64,000 nucleotides of DNA. It comes from Okapia johnstoni (Eukaryota > Chordata > Mammalia > Artiodactyla > Giraffidae). Position 1 is the first letter of the stretch. Each line of letters starts with the position of its first letter. The DNA is taken from assembly GCA_024291935.2 (NCBI GenBank), contig CM044313.1, positions 81,591,001 to 81,655,000 on the forward strand, written 5' to 3'. Of this stretch, positions 43,068 through 52,412 are shown one piece after another. The translations under genes and the position numbers were made by a program. The notes below the pieces were generated by a model that saw only the letters and a list, made by a program, of their open reading frames with translations, ran no database searches and was not told where the DNA came from.

Positions 43068-43233
43068 CCTACCAGTTTCAGTTCAGTTCAGTTCAGTCAC
43101 TCAGTCGTGTCTGACTCTTTGTGACCCCATGAATCGCAGCATGCCAGGCCTCCCTGTCCATCATCAACTCCCAGAGTTTACCCAAACCCATGTCCATCGA
43201 GTTAGTGATGCCATCCAACCATCTCATCCTCTG

Positions 43234-44231
43234 TCATCCCCTTCTCCTGCCCCCAATCCTTCCCAGCATTAGGGTGTTTTCCAGTGAGTCAACTCTTCGC
43301 ATGAGGTGGCCAAAGTATTGGAGTTTCAGCTTCAACATCAGTCCTTCCAATGAACACCCAGGACTGATCTCCTTTAGGATGGACTGGTTGGATCTCCTTG
43401 CAGTCCAAGGGACTCTCAAGAGTCTTCTCCAACGCCACAGTTCAAAAGCATCAATTCTACGGCACTCAGCTTTCTTCACAGTCCAACTCTCACATCCATA
43501 CATGACCACTGGAAAAACCATAGCCTTGACTAGACGGACCTTTGTTGGCAAAGTAATGTCTCTGCTTTTAAATATGCTATCTAGGTTGGCCATAACCTTC
43601 CTTCTAAGGAGTAAGCATCTTTTAATTTCATGGCTGCAGTCACCATCAGCAGTGATTTTGGAGCCCCCCAAAATAAAGTCTGACACTGTTTCCACTGTTT
43701 CCCCATCTATTTCCCATGAAGTGATGGGACCAAATGCCATGATCTTAGTTTTCTGAAAGTTGAGCTTTAAGCCAACTTTTTCATTCTCCTCTTTCACTTT
43801 CATCAAGAGGCTCTTTAGTTCTTCTTCACTTTCTGCCATAAGGGTGGTGTCATCTGCATATCTGAGGTTATTGATATTTCTCCCAGCAATCTTGATTCCA
43901 GCTTGTGCTTCTTCCAGCCCAGCGTTTCTCATGATGTACTCTGCATATAAGTTAAATAAGCAGGGTGACAATATACAGCCTTGACGGACTCCTTTTCCTA
44001 TTTGGAACCAGTCTGTTGTTCCATGTCCAGTTCTAACTGTTGCTTCCTGACCTGCATACAGGTTTCTCAAGAGACAGGTCAGATGGTCTGGTATTCCCAT
44101 CTCTTTCAGAATTTTCCACAGTTTCTTGTGATCCACACAGTCAAAGGCTTTGGCATAGTCAATAAAGCAGAAATAGATGTTTTTCTGGAACTCTCTTGCT
44201 TTTTCGATGATCCAGCGGATGTTGGCAATTT
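43234..44231 (-). pseudogene. BovB reverse transcriptase, uninterrupted but detached from its endonuclease
   Basis: The minus strand from 44231 to 43234 is open throughout. It contains the first catalytic motif FIDYAKAFDCVD, GVRQGCILSPCLF, the active site YADDTTL (residues 196-199 of the longer frame that begins at 44445) and the basic C-terminus ending GGRRRG at 43237. No stop interrupts the palm, unusual among the copies here. It cannot be translated in its native context because the 5' part of the element is inverted. The frame instead continues upstream into antisense 5' sequence. Confidence 0.9.
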
Positions 44232-44510
44232 GATGGTGGAGAGGTCTGACAGAATGTGATCCACTGGAGAAGGGCATGACAAACCACTTCAGTATTCTTG
44301 CCTTGAGAACCCCATGAACAGTATGAAAAAGCAAAAAGATGGGACACTGAAAGATGAACTCCCTAGGTTGGTAGGTGCCCAGTATGTTACTGGAGATCAG
44401 TGGAGAAATAACTCCAGAAAGAATGATGGGATGGAGCCAAAGCAAAAACTATTCCCAGCTGTGGATGTGACTGGTGATAGAAGCAAAGTCCAATGCTGTA
44501 AAGAGCAATA

Positions 44511-45116
44511 TTGCATAGGAACCTGGAATGTAGGTCCATGAATCAAGGCAAATTGGAAGTGGTCAAACAGGAGATGGCAAGAGTGAACGTCGACATTCTA
44601 GGAATCAGTGAAATAAGATGGACTGGAATGGGTGAATTTAACTCAGATGGGCATTATATCTACTGCTGTGGGCAAGAATCCCTTAGAAGAAATGGAGTGG
44701 CCATCATGGTCAACAAAAGAGTCCAAAATGCAGTACTTGGATGCAGTCTCAAAAACGACAGAATGATCTCTGTTTGTTTCCAAGGCAAACCATTCAATAT
44801 CACGGTAATCCAAGCCTATGCCCTGACCAGTAACGCTGAAGAAGCTGAACTTGAACGGTTCTATGATGACCTACAAGACCTTTTAGAACTAACACCCAAA
44901 AACGATGTCCTTTTCATTATAAGGAACTGGAATGCAAAAGTAGGAAGTCAGGAAACACCTGGCGTAACAGGCAAATTTGGCCTTGGAGTACAGAATGAAG
45001 CAGGGCAAAGGCTAATAGAGTTTTGGCAAGAGAATGCACTGGTCATAGCAAATACCCTCTTCCAGCAACACAAGAGAAGACTCTACACATGGACATCACC
45101 AGATGGTGAACACTGA
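44511..45116 (+). pseudogene. BovB apurinic-type endonuclease domain, inactivated
   Basis: 201 codons of an exonuclease-endonuclease-phosphatase fold. The N-terminal GTWNV motif (44518-44532) lies in another frame because one base is missing near 44531. LGISEIRW supplies the catalytic Glu. The usual GDWNAK motif reads RNWNAK (Asp to Asn, codon 44925-44927), removing a catalytic acid. A TGA at 45114-45116 replaces an Arg codon, cutting off the terminal SDHELL motif, which is still readable near 45200-45217. The RT finger region follows in sense orientation (45615-46206). Confidence 0.9.
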
Positions 45117-46520
45117 AATCAGATTGATTGTATTCTTTGCAACCAAAGATGGAGAAGCTCTATACAGTCAGCAAAAACAAGACCGGGAGCAGACTATGGC
45201 TCAGATCATGAACTCCTTATTGCCAAAGTCAGACTGAAATTGAAGAAAGTGGGGAAAACCACTAGACAATTCAGGTACGACCTAAATCAAATCCCTTATG
45301 ATTATACAGTGGAAGTGAGAAATAGATTTAAGGGACTAAATCTGATAGACAGAGTGCCTAAAGAACTATGGACAGAGGTTCGTGACATTGTCCAGGAGGC
45401 AGTGATCAAGACCATCCCCAAGGAAAAGAAATGCAAAAAGGAAAAATGGCTGTCTGAGGAGGCCTTACAAATAGCTGTTAAAAGAAGAGAAGCAGAAAGC
45501 AAATGAGAAAAGGAAAGATATACCCATCTGAAGGCAGAGTTCCAAGGAACAACAAGGAGAGATAAGAAAGGCTTCCTCAACAATCAATGCAAAGAAACAG
45601 AGGAAAACAGCAGAATGGGAAAGACTAGAGATCTCTTCAAGAAAATGAGAGATACCAAGGGAACATTTCATGCAAAGATGGGCTTGATAAAGGACAGAAA
45701 TGGTATAGACCTAACAGAAGCAGAAGATATTAAGAAGAGGTGGCAAGAATACACAGAAGAACTGTACAAAAAAGATCTTCACAACCCAGATAATCACGAT
45801 GGTGTGATCACTCACCTAGAGCCAGATGTCCTGGAATGTCAAATCAAGTGGGCCTTAGAAAGCATCACTACGAACAAAGCTAGTAGAAGTGAAGGAATTC
45901 CAGTTGAGCTATTTCAAATCCTGAAAGATGATGCTGTGAAAGTGCTGCACTCGATATGCCAGCAAATCTGGAAAACTCAGCAGTGGCAACAGGACTGGAA
46001 AAGGTCAGTTTTCATCCCAATCCTAAAGAAAGGCAATGCCAAAGATTGCTCAAACTACCGCACAACTGCACTCATCTTACATGCTAGTAAAGGAATGCTC
46101 AAAATTCTCCAAGCCAGGCTTCAGCAATACATGAACTGTGAACTTCCAGATGTTCAAGCTGGTTGTAGAAAAGGCAGAGGAACCAGAGATCAAGTTGCCA
46201 ACATCCTACCAATTTAGTGAATGTGAATTTATAAAAAAAATTCTAGAACCTATGTTTTCCAATGCAATAGATTGTAACAAACAAAACCATGAATCTATGC
46301 ATAGAAGACTACTTTGAATGTGTAGCCAATAACTCAGCTTTCTTTACTGTCATTTTGGCCTTGATGCTAAAGCTGGCCAGAGATAATTTAGTAAAATAAT
46401 ATCCTCATCAAACCCTACAGAGCAATTAAGGTACATCCTTCAGACAATTAGATGGTAGAAACATAGACAATGTATCACTAATTGGGATAGTTGTTGAGTA
46501 GTATTGCTTAAGGTAGCTCT

Positions 46521-46696
46521 TGACTGTAGCCTGCCAGGCTCCTCTGTCCATGGGATTCCCCAGGCAAGAATACTGGAGTGGGTTGCAATTTCCTTCTCCA
46601 GGGTATCTTCCTGACCCAGAGATCAAACCCAGGTCTCCTACCTTAGAGGCAGCTCTTTTTTTTTTTTTTTACCATCTGAGCCATCAGGGAAGCTAT
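46521..46696 (-). mobile_element. Bov-tA SINE, 3'-truncated, with perfect 11-bp target duplication
   Basis: AAGGTAGCTCT at 46510-46520 and 46697-46707 bounds it. The head is complete (to GGGAAGCT), but the tail stops at the complement of GGCTACAGTCA, so the terminal ~45 bases normally present are missing. A 15-base T run (46656-46670) has expanded inside the tRNA-like part. Confidence 0.94.
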
Positions 46697-46716
46697 AAGG
46701 TAGCTCTAGCTGTTAT

Positions 46717-46829
46717 ATTTCTTGCCTGGAGAATCCCAGGGATGGGGGTGCCTGGTGGGCTGCCGTCTATGGGGTCGCACAGAGTCGGACTACGACTGAA
46801 GCGACTTTGCAGCAGCAGCAGCAGCAGCT
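46717..46829 (+). mobile_element. Bov-A2 3' monomer fragment
   Basis: CTTGCCTGGAGAATCCCAGG to the (AGC)n tail at 46811-46829, with the GCCGTCTATGGGGTCGCACA signature of the second Bov-A2 monomer. The first monomer is absent. Confidence 0.93.
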
Positions 46830-47225
46830 GATACATACAGATAAATCTCCAAATCTCAGTGATTTAACATAAAAGCATATTTTTCCCTCATGTTGAGTGA
46901 AAGTTCACCTCCAAATGACGATTAAGGGATAGTAATTTCTCGGTTTCCTTTCAATGGTTTCTCCCACCCTGTGACTCTAGAAAATTCAACACAAGTCTCC
47001 CCAAACTTCCCTGAGGGTTGTCTCCATTCCAGACTGCAAAAAGGAAAAGGACACAGACATTCTTGTTTGGAGATATTTGTGGGCCTAGTCTGGATAGTAC
47101 ATATTGCTTCTGTGTTCATTCCTCTGGCGAGAAGGCTACCACAAGACTGTGCCTTGCTCCAAGGAAAGCTAGCAAATGTAGTCAAGCTAGTATGGTAAGG
47201 AGAAAGAAAGAGGCAGCATAGACAA
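46830..47225 (-). repeat. Possible ancient repeat, unassigned
   Basis: CAGTGATTTAACATAAAAGC and TTTTTCCCTCATGTTGAGTG near the start recall the family noted at 25083 and 26656. The short frames (46922-47185, 46971-47198) are not convincing genes. Confidence 0.35.
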
Positions 47226-47604
47226 TGCCATAATCCACTGATAAAGTAAACATGGTTAAAAAAGAGAATAAGAAAAATTTATAATGAAATCCTAATTTTT
47301 TACAGATCCTATGTTTAATTCACTTACTTTCTAAAATGTATTTGTAACCCCAAAACCGAAAGTCCCAGTGATTTCAAAGTCATCTGTGGACATATCCACT
47401 GTCATTGTGGACAGAAAGCAACAAAAAAATTTGAGTCATTCAACTACACACATTCTCAGCAGACATCGAACAAGTCAATGTTTTGCCTTCTTGTTTCATC
47501 TCTCATACTGCAAACAAGTGTCCTTTAAAGTCTATTTGATGTGTGTACTTTTGTTAAGGGTTTTACTGTTTAAAATTGCCACAGAGCATAATTATGGTGT
47601 GCTG
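47226..47604. other. No recognised feature
   Basis: AT-rich flank of the next SINE; nothing identified. Confidence 0.5.
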
Positions 47605-47616
47605 TATAATGTTCCT

Positions 47617-47843
47617 GGGGCTTCCCAGGTGGCACTAGTGGTAAAGAAGCTACCTGCCAGTGTAGGAGACATAAGAGACATGGGTTCAATTGCTGGCATA
47701 GGAAGATCCTCTGGAGGAGGAAATGGCAGCCCACTCCAGTATTCTTGCCTGGAGAATCCCATGGACAGAAGAGCCTGGCGGACTAGTTCATTTGGGTCAC
47801 AAAGAGTTGGACACGACTGAAGTGACTTAACACACAACACACA
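47617..47843 (+). mobile_element. Bov-tA SINE with target duplication
   Basis: Full-length sense copy from GGGGCTTCCCAGG to an (AC)-rich tail. TATAATGTTCCT (47605-47616) and TATAAGTGTTCCT (47844-47856) flank it, differing by one inserted base. Confidence 0.96.
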
Positions 47844-47856
47844 TATAAGTGTTCCT

Positions 47857-48359
47857 CAGGGGGCAAGAAGGCTGCAACTTGCCTTATGGAGAAAATACGT
47901 GTGTTAGTTAAGTGTTGTTTAAGTATGAGTGACATGCAGTTGCCTGTGAATTCTATGTTAATGAATCAGCAGTATATATTCAATAAGCTGTCGTTAAACA
48001 GAAACTCATATAAAACAACGCTGTGTATTTGTCAGTTGGTGAAAACGTGACCACAGACAGACTCTCACAACGAGCAATGGTTCAGTACTCACTAATTCAC
48101 TGTTTATAATGATTTAATAGGACATAAATGCCATAAATAATAATCAACTACATGTATGTATGTGTAATTTTACTTCTTCCCCACTTACATTTTTTTGATT
48201 TGTGTATTGTGTCAGCCACTGCCTGATGCCTATCCCAAAAGGCATTCCCTACTTCTCTCTTCTGTGCATTAACAAAACTCTGATTGTGTTCAGACATTGG
48301 GGAGAGTAACCTGATTTCAGGTTCTGTTAGCCCAGTACCTAGGATAGGTTTCACTTAGC
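47857..48359. other. No recognised feature
   Basis: Half a kilobase with no element or gene recognised. The 68-codon minus-strand frame (48148-48354) is not supported by anything else. Confidence 0.5.
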
Positions 48360-48620
48360 ACACAGTTCTAACTGGTGAAATGTAAGGGACCTGTTTTGCA
48401 CTTCTTCCCATTTTCCTTGCCTCCCATATGGTATTAAGAGGTGACACTTTGAGGTGCTCCAGACATCCTGCAACCATATGGTAAAGGCCAAGAAAACTTC
48501 CCAAATGTGACCATCATGGAGCTGCTAAATCAGTGACAGCAATGCTCTACCTCCAGACTTCATATTTGTGCAGAAAATAAATCCCTATTTTTTAAACTAT
48601 TGTCAGTTAGATTTTTCCTC
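48360..48620 (+). mobile_element. Possible old LTR-type repeat
   Basis: CATATGGTAAAGGCCAAGAAAAC, CTACCTCCAGACTTCATATTTG and AAATAAATCCCTATTTTTTAAAC-TATTGTCAGTTAG resemble the 3' side of an old mammalian LTR-like family with a polyadenylation signal. Not named. Confidence 0.45.
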
Positions 48621-48649
48621 ATTTACGCAAGTGTTTTTCAGCCAAAAGT

Positions 48650-49560
48650 ATTACTACTTATTCACATAATATTTAATCAGTTCAACAAATACTTGTTAAG
48701 AGTTTATCATACACAAGCACTGTTAAAATAGTGGCTATTTAGCAATGGCCAAGAGATAAATTCATGTCCACATGGAGCTTATATTCAATGAGAAAACATA
48801 TTAAAAAAAAAAGAATAAATTTGTAAGTGCAGCTGTCAACCGGTTTTGGAAGAAACCTATCAGATCCTTAGTAAGTTCACAATTCAGTCCCCATTAGTGG
48901 GATCAGAAGAATGTGGGACACCAGAGAACATGTAGGAGGCCATGTACATCAGCATGTTACATGGAGCAAATGAAGGGCGATGGTTAATAAGAAGTCCACT
49001 AAGTGAAGATCAGTTAAAAGAACTTCTTTATTGTATCTGAGATTCCTAGAGGAGGAAGTAACCAGTTCTTGAAGATGTAAGAGTAAGTTGTTACACTGAG
49101 TTTCAAAGACTGTATACAAAGCATGAAAAGGAATGAAATGCTTTCAAGGGAGAAAGTGAAAGTGAAAGTGTTACACATTCAGTCCTGTCCAACTCTTTGT
49201 GACCCCATAGTCTGTAGCCCGCCAGGCTTATCTGTCCATGGAATTAGCCAGACAAGAATACTGGAGTGGGTAGCCATTCCCTACTCCAGGGGATCTTCCT
49301 GACTCAGGGATCGAACCTGGGTGTCTGGCATTGCAGGCAAATTCTTAACCATCTGAGCTACTGGGGAAGAGAGGATAGGCTATTAAAGACATAGAGATGT
49401 AAAAGAACATGCCATGTTTGGTGAGTACTTCTGTGTGGCTAAAGACTTCTTTGTGGCTGAAGACTTCTTTTCACTAAGTGGGAAGAAATGAAGTTTGAAT
49501 ATTAGGTTGAGACACATGTTAAAAGGCTTTACATATCATATCCTGGATTTTGAATTTGTC
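48650..49560 (+). repeat. Unassigned ancient mammalian repeat, split by Bov-tA
   Basis: CAACAAATACTTGTTAAGAGTTTAT, CAAGCACTGTTAAAATAG and CATGGAGCTTATATTCAATG near the start; CATATCATATCCTGGATTTTGAATTTGTCC near the end. Same loose family as 15196-15510 and 27786-28300. Confidence 0.45.
49152..49369 (-). mobile_element. Bov-tA SINE
   Basis: Antisense copy with a GTGAAAGTGAAAGTG tail and intact B-box complement (GGATCGAACC, 49309-49318). The head ends GAGCTACTGGGGAAG. Confidence 0.95.
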
Positions 49561-49865
49561 CTTTGAACTCCAATACAATGTGAATAAAAGTGGAGGGAGA
49601 AGATACCCTTGACTTGTTTCTAATTTTAGGGGAAGCATTCAATTTTCACTATTTAGTGTGATTTTGTTATGAGTTTTTCATAGATATACTTTTCCATGAT
49701 AAAGAAATTCTTTTACATTCCTAGTTTATTGAGTGTCTTATCCTCAGCATAAAACAGGGATTTATGAATCCCATAAAAGGGATTATTGAATTTTGTTAAA
49801 TGCTTTTTCTGCATTGAGATGTTTAACTTTTTCTTCACTGAGATGATCATTCAATTGTAGCCCTT

Positions 49866-50070
49866 TATTCTGGTGGCTCAGAGAGTTAAGAATCTGCCTG
49901 CAATGCCAGAGACCCGGGTTCAATCCCTGGGTTAGGAAGATTCCCTGGAGAAGGAAATGGCAACCAACTTCAATATTCTTGCTGGGAGAATTCCATGGAC
50001 AGAGGAGCCTGGAGGGCTACAGTCCATGAGGTTGCAAAGAGTCAGACACAACTAAGCGACTAAGCACACA
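49866..50070 (+). mobile_element. Bov-tA SINE in old L1
   Basis: Sense copy with a near-perfect B box (GGTTCAATCCC). The first few bases of the head are altered (TTATTCTGGTGGC). Confidence 0.95.
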
Positions 50071-50388
50071 TCTTGTTTCATTGGTCTATGTGTCTTATTT
50101 TGTGCTAGTACCATGCTGTTCTAACTATTTAGCTTTGTAGTATAGTTCAAAGTCAAGGAACATGAAACCTCTAGTTTTGTTCTTTTTATTCAAAATTTCT
50201 TTGGCTGTTTGGGGTCTTTTGTGGCTTCATATAAATTTTAGGATAATTTGGTCTAGTTCTATGCAAGAAGCCATTGATATCTTGATGGAGATTGCATTGA
50301 ATCTGTAGATTGCTTAGGGGAGTATGAGCATTTTAACAATATCATTCCGTGAAGATGAGGTGTCTTTCCTTTTATTTGTATTATCTTC

Positions 50389-50586
50389 TCATTGGAAAAG
50401 ACCCTAATGCTGGGAAGAATTGGGGGCAGGAGGAGAAGGGGACGACAGAGGATGAGATGGCTGGATGGTATCACTGACTCGATGGACATGGGTTTGGGTA
50501 GACTCCGGGAGTTGGTGATGGACAGGGAGGCCTGAAGTGCTGCGATTCATCGGACATGACTGAGCGACTGAACTGAACTGAACTGA
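50389..50586 (+). mobile_element. BovB extreme 3' end in old L1
   Basis: About 200 bp from CTCATTGGAAAAGACC to (CTGAA)n. A 16-base stretch before CGGACATGACTG is deleted. Severe 5' truncation. Confidence 0.95.
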
Positions 50587-50844
50587 AGTTTCCTTTGTCA
50601 GTCTTATAGTTTTCAGAATATAAGTCTCTAACCTCTTTGGTTAAGTTTATTCCTAGGTATTGTATTCTTTTTGATGCAGTTGTAAATGGAATTATTTTCT
50701 TACTTTCTCTTTCTGATAGGCAATTATTAGTGTATAGAAAAGCAACAGATTTCCATGTATTATTCAGAGTTCCTTTTCTCGTGGACTCTCACATTGGGCA
50801 AAATCTCTGAGCTACTGCTCCAAGTGCTTTATTTTACTGTCATA

Positions 50845-51190
50845 TTAATTTCCTACAATTGCTATAACAGAGTATCACAATCTGGGGAACAAGAGGAATT
50901 TATTGTCTCACAATTCTGAAGATCAAAAGTCTGAAATCAAGGTGTTATTAGGGCTATGTTGCCTCTGAAGTTTCTAGGGAAAAATATATTCCAGGCCTCT
51001 CTCCTAGCTTCTAGTCATTCCTTGGCTTGTGGAGCTTAACTCCAGCCTTTGTATGGCATTCATCCTGTGTGCATGTGTGTCTCTTAATATGGTATTCTTT
51101 TTATAAGGACACCAATCACTTTGGATTGGAGCCCACACTAATGACCTCATATTGATTACATTTGCAAAACTCTAGTTTTGTTGCTTTTAG
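50845..51190 (-). mobile_element. MaLR-like LTR (MLT-type), antisense, tentative
   Basis: ATTTCCTACAATTGCTATAACAG, GAATTTATTGTCTCACAATTCTG, GTCTGAAATCAAGGTGTTA, TATAAGGACACCAATCAC and TAATGACCTCATATTGATTAC occur in the order of the complement of old MaLR LTRs. BovB begins shortly after. Confidence 0.6.
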
Positions 51191-51204
51191 ATTTGAAACC
51201 CCTA

Positions 51205-51728
51205 AAGACAGAAAAGCTGTGACAAACCTAAATAGCATGTTAAAAAGCAAAGATATCACTTTGCTAACAAAGGTCTATATAGTCCAAGCTGTGGTTTTTC
51301 CAGTAGTCATGCACAGATGTGAGAGTTGGACCATAAAGAAGGCTGAGTGCTGTGAAGAACAGATGCTTTTAAACTGTGATGTTGGAGAAGACTCTTAAGA
51401 GTCCCTTGGACTGCAGTAGATCAGGTCAGTCAATCCTAAAGGAAATCAACTATGAATATTCATTGGAAGGACTGATGCTGAGGTCGAAGCTCCTATACTT
51501 TGGCCACCTGATATGAAGAGCTCACTAGTTGGAAAAGACCCTGATGCTGGTAAAGATTGAGGACAGGAGGAGAAGGGGATGATAGAGGATGAGGTGTTTG
51601 AATGGCATCATGAACTCAAAGGACATGAGTTTGAGCAAACTCTGAGAGATAGTGAAGGACAGAGAAGCCAGACACGCTGCAGTCCATGGGGTCGCAAAGA
51701 GCTGGACATGACTGAGCAGCTGAACAAG
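51205..51728 (+). mobile_element. BovB LINE 3' end, diverged
   Basis: Sense BovB from the connection region to the 3' end. Many differences from the other copies and two internal stops make it one of the older ones. Frames 51162-51398 and 51579-51779 derive from it. Confidence 0.94.
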
Positions 51729-52037
51729 AGGGCAGGAACTGACTCTATAACTCTGCTCTCAGCCAAGAGCCCTGTGTAATTAGGAACTGAAACTTTAATG
51801 CTTTTAGTGATATGATGTTATAAATACAAACAGAAGGATGTGGTAAGGAGAGTAATTGATCGTCACTTCTATAATTTATAAGATAAAATCATGGTGACTC
51901 AGATTCCACTGAAGAATTTGTATAAATGTATAAAGTTTATGACTGTTATTAGGGTTCCTTGTCAAGGTAGCTGTGTGGTAGTGGAGAAGTGAGTCTAGGT
52001 TAGGCCAACTGAGATTCTCAAACTAAACTTTTTTGGG

Positions 52038-52412
52038 TTTATTTTTTTTAATTTTTATTTATTTATTTATTTTAAACTTTACAGTATTGTGATAGTTTTT
52101 GCCGTACATCAGTATGAATCGGCCATAGGTATACATTTCTCCTCCATCCTGAACCCCGCCTTCCCACCTGCCTCCCCACCCTATCCCTCTAGGTTGTCAG
52201 AGTACTGGCTTTGGGTGCCCCGCTTCATGCATCAAACTGGCACGGGTTATCTGTTTTACATGTTAGTGTATATGTTTCAGTGCTATTCTCTCAAATCATC
52301 CCACCTTCTCCTTCTCCCACTGAGTCCAAAAGTCTGTTCTTTATGTCTGTGTCTCCTTTGCTGTTCTGTATGTAGGGTCACTGGTACCATTTTTCCAGAT
52401 TCCATATGATCT
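52038..52412 (-). mobile_element. Artiodactyl L1 3' end, antisense
   Basis: (TTTA)n tail at 52053-52072, then GCCGTACATCAGTATGAATC, CATAGGTATACATTTCTCC and the pyrimidine-rich complement of the 3' UTR G-rich block, up to CCAGATTCCATATGATC. Older subfamily than the copies at 36904 and 57554. The 106-codon plus-strand frame is antisense. Confidence 0.9.

Larger units (their letters stand above)
43079..46206 (-). mobile_element. Near-full-length BovB with 5' inversion (twin priming)
   Basis: A single 3128-bp insertion made of two BovB parts in opposite orientation. 43079 to about 44232 is antisense: 3' terminus back to the start of the RT core. About 44233-46206 is sense: from the 5' region through the endonuclease to that same RT point. 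The two ends of the inverted part and the start of the 3' part coincide: the segment ATCAARTTGCCAACATCC is present at both 44217-44234 (complement) and 46189-46206. Flanking repeats CCTACCAGTTT (43068-43078) and CCTACCAATTT (46205-46215) differ by one base. BovB is about 3.2 kb when complete, so almost nothing was lost. Confidence 0.93.
49565..50770 (-). mobile_element. Old L1 ORF2 fragment, split by Bov-tA and BovB
   Basis: Complement of L1 ORF2: AAAAGTGGAGGGAGAAGATACC, AAATGCTTTTTCTGCATTGAG, then TTGTTTCATTGGTCTATGTG, TTCTTTGGCTGTTTGGGGTC, GATTGCATTGAATCTGTAGAT, and after BovB TTCCTAGGTATTGTATTC. All in order on one strand, so both inserts are later events. Many stops. Confidence 0.85.

Noticed and set aside
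42606..43078. Idea that the two BovB halves at 43079-46206 are two insertions
   Set aside because: A shared internal breakpoint and a single flanking duplication fit one inverted insertion better; only the left end has a BovB 3' terminus.
43234..44445. Longest ORF (403 codons) as a host gene
   Set aside because: It is BovB reverse transcriptase plus antisense BovB sequence created by an inversion; no host domain, no exon structure.
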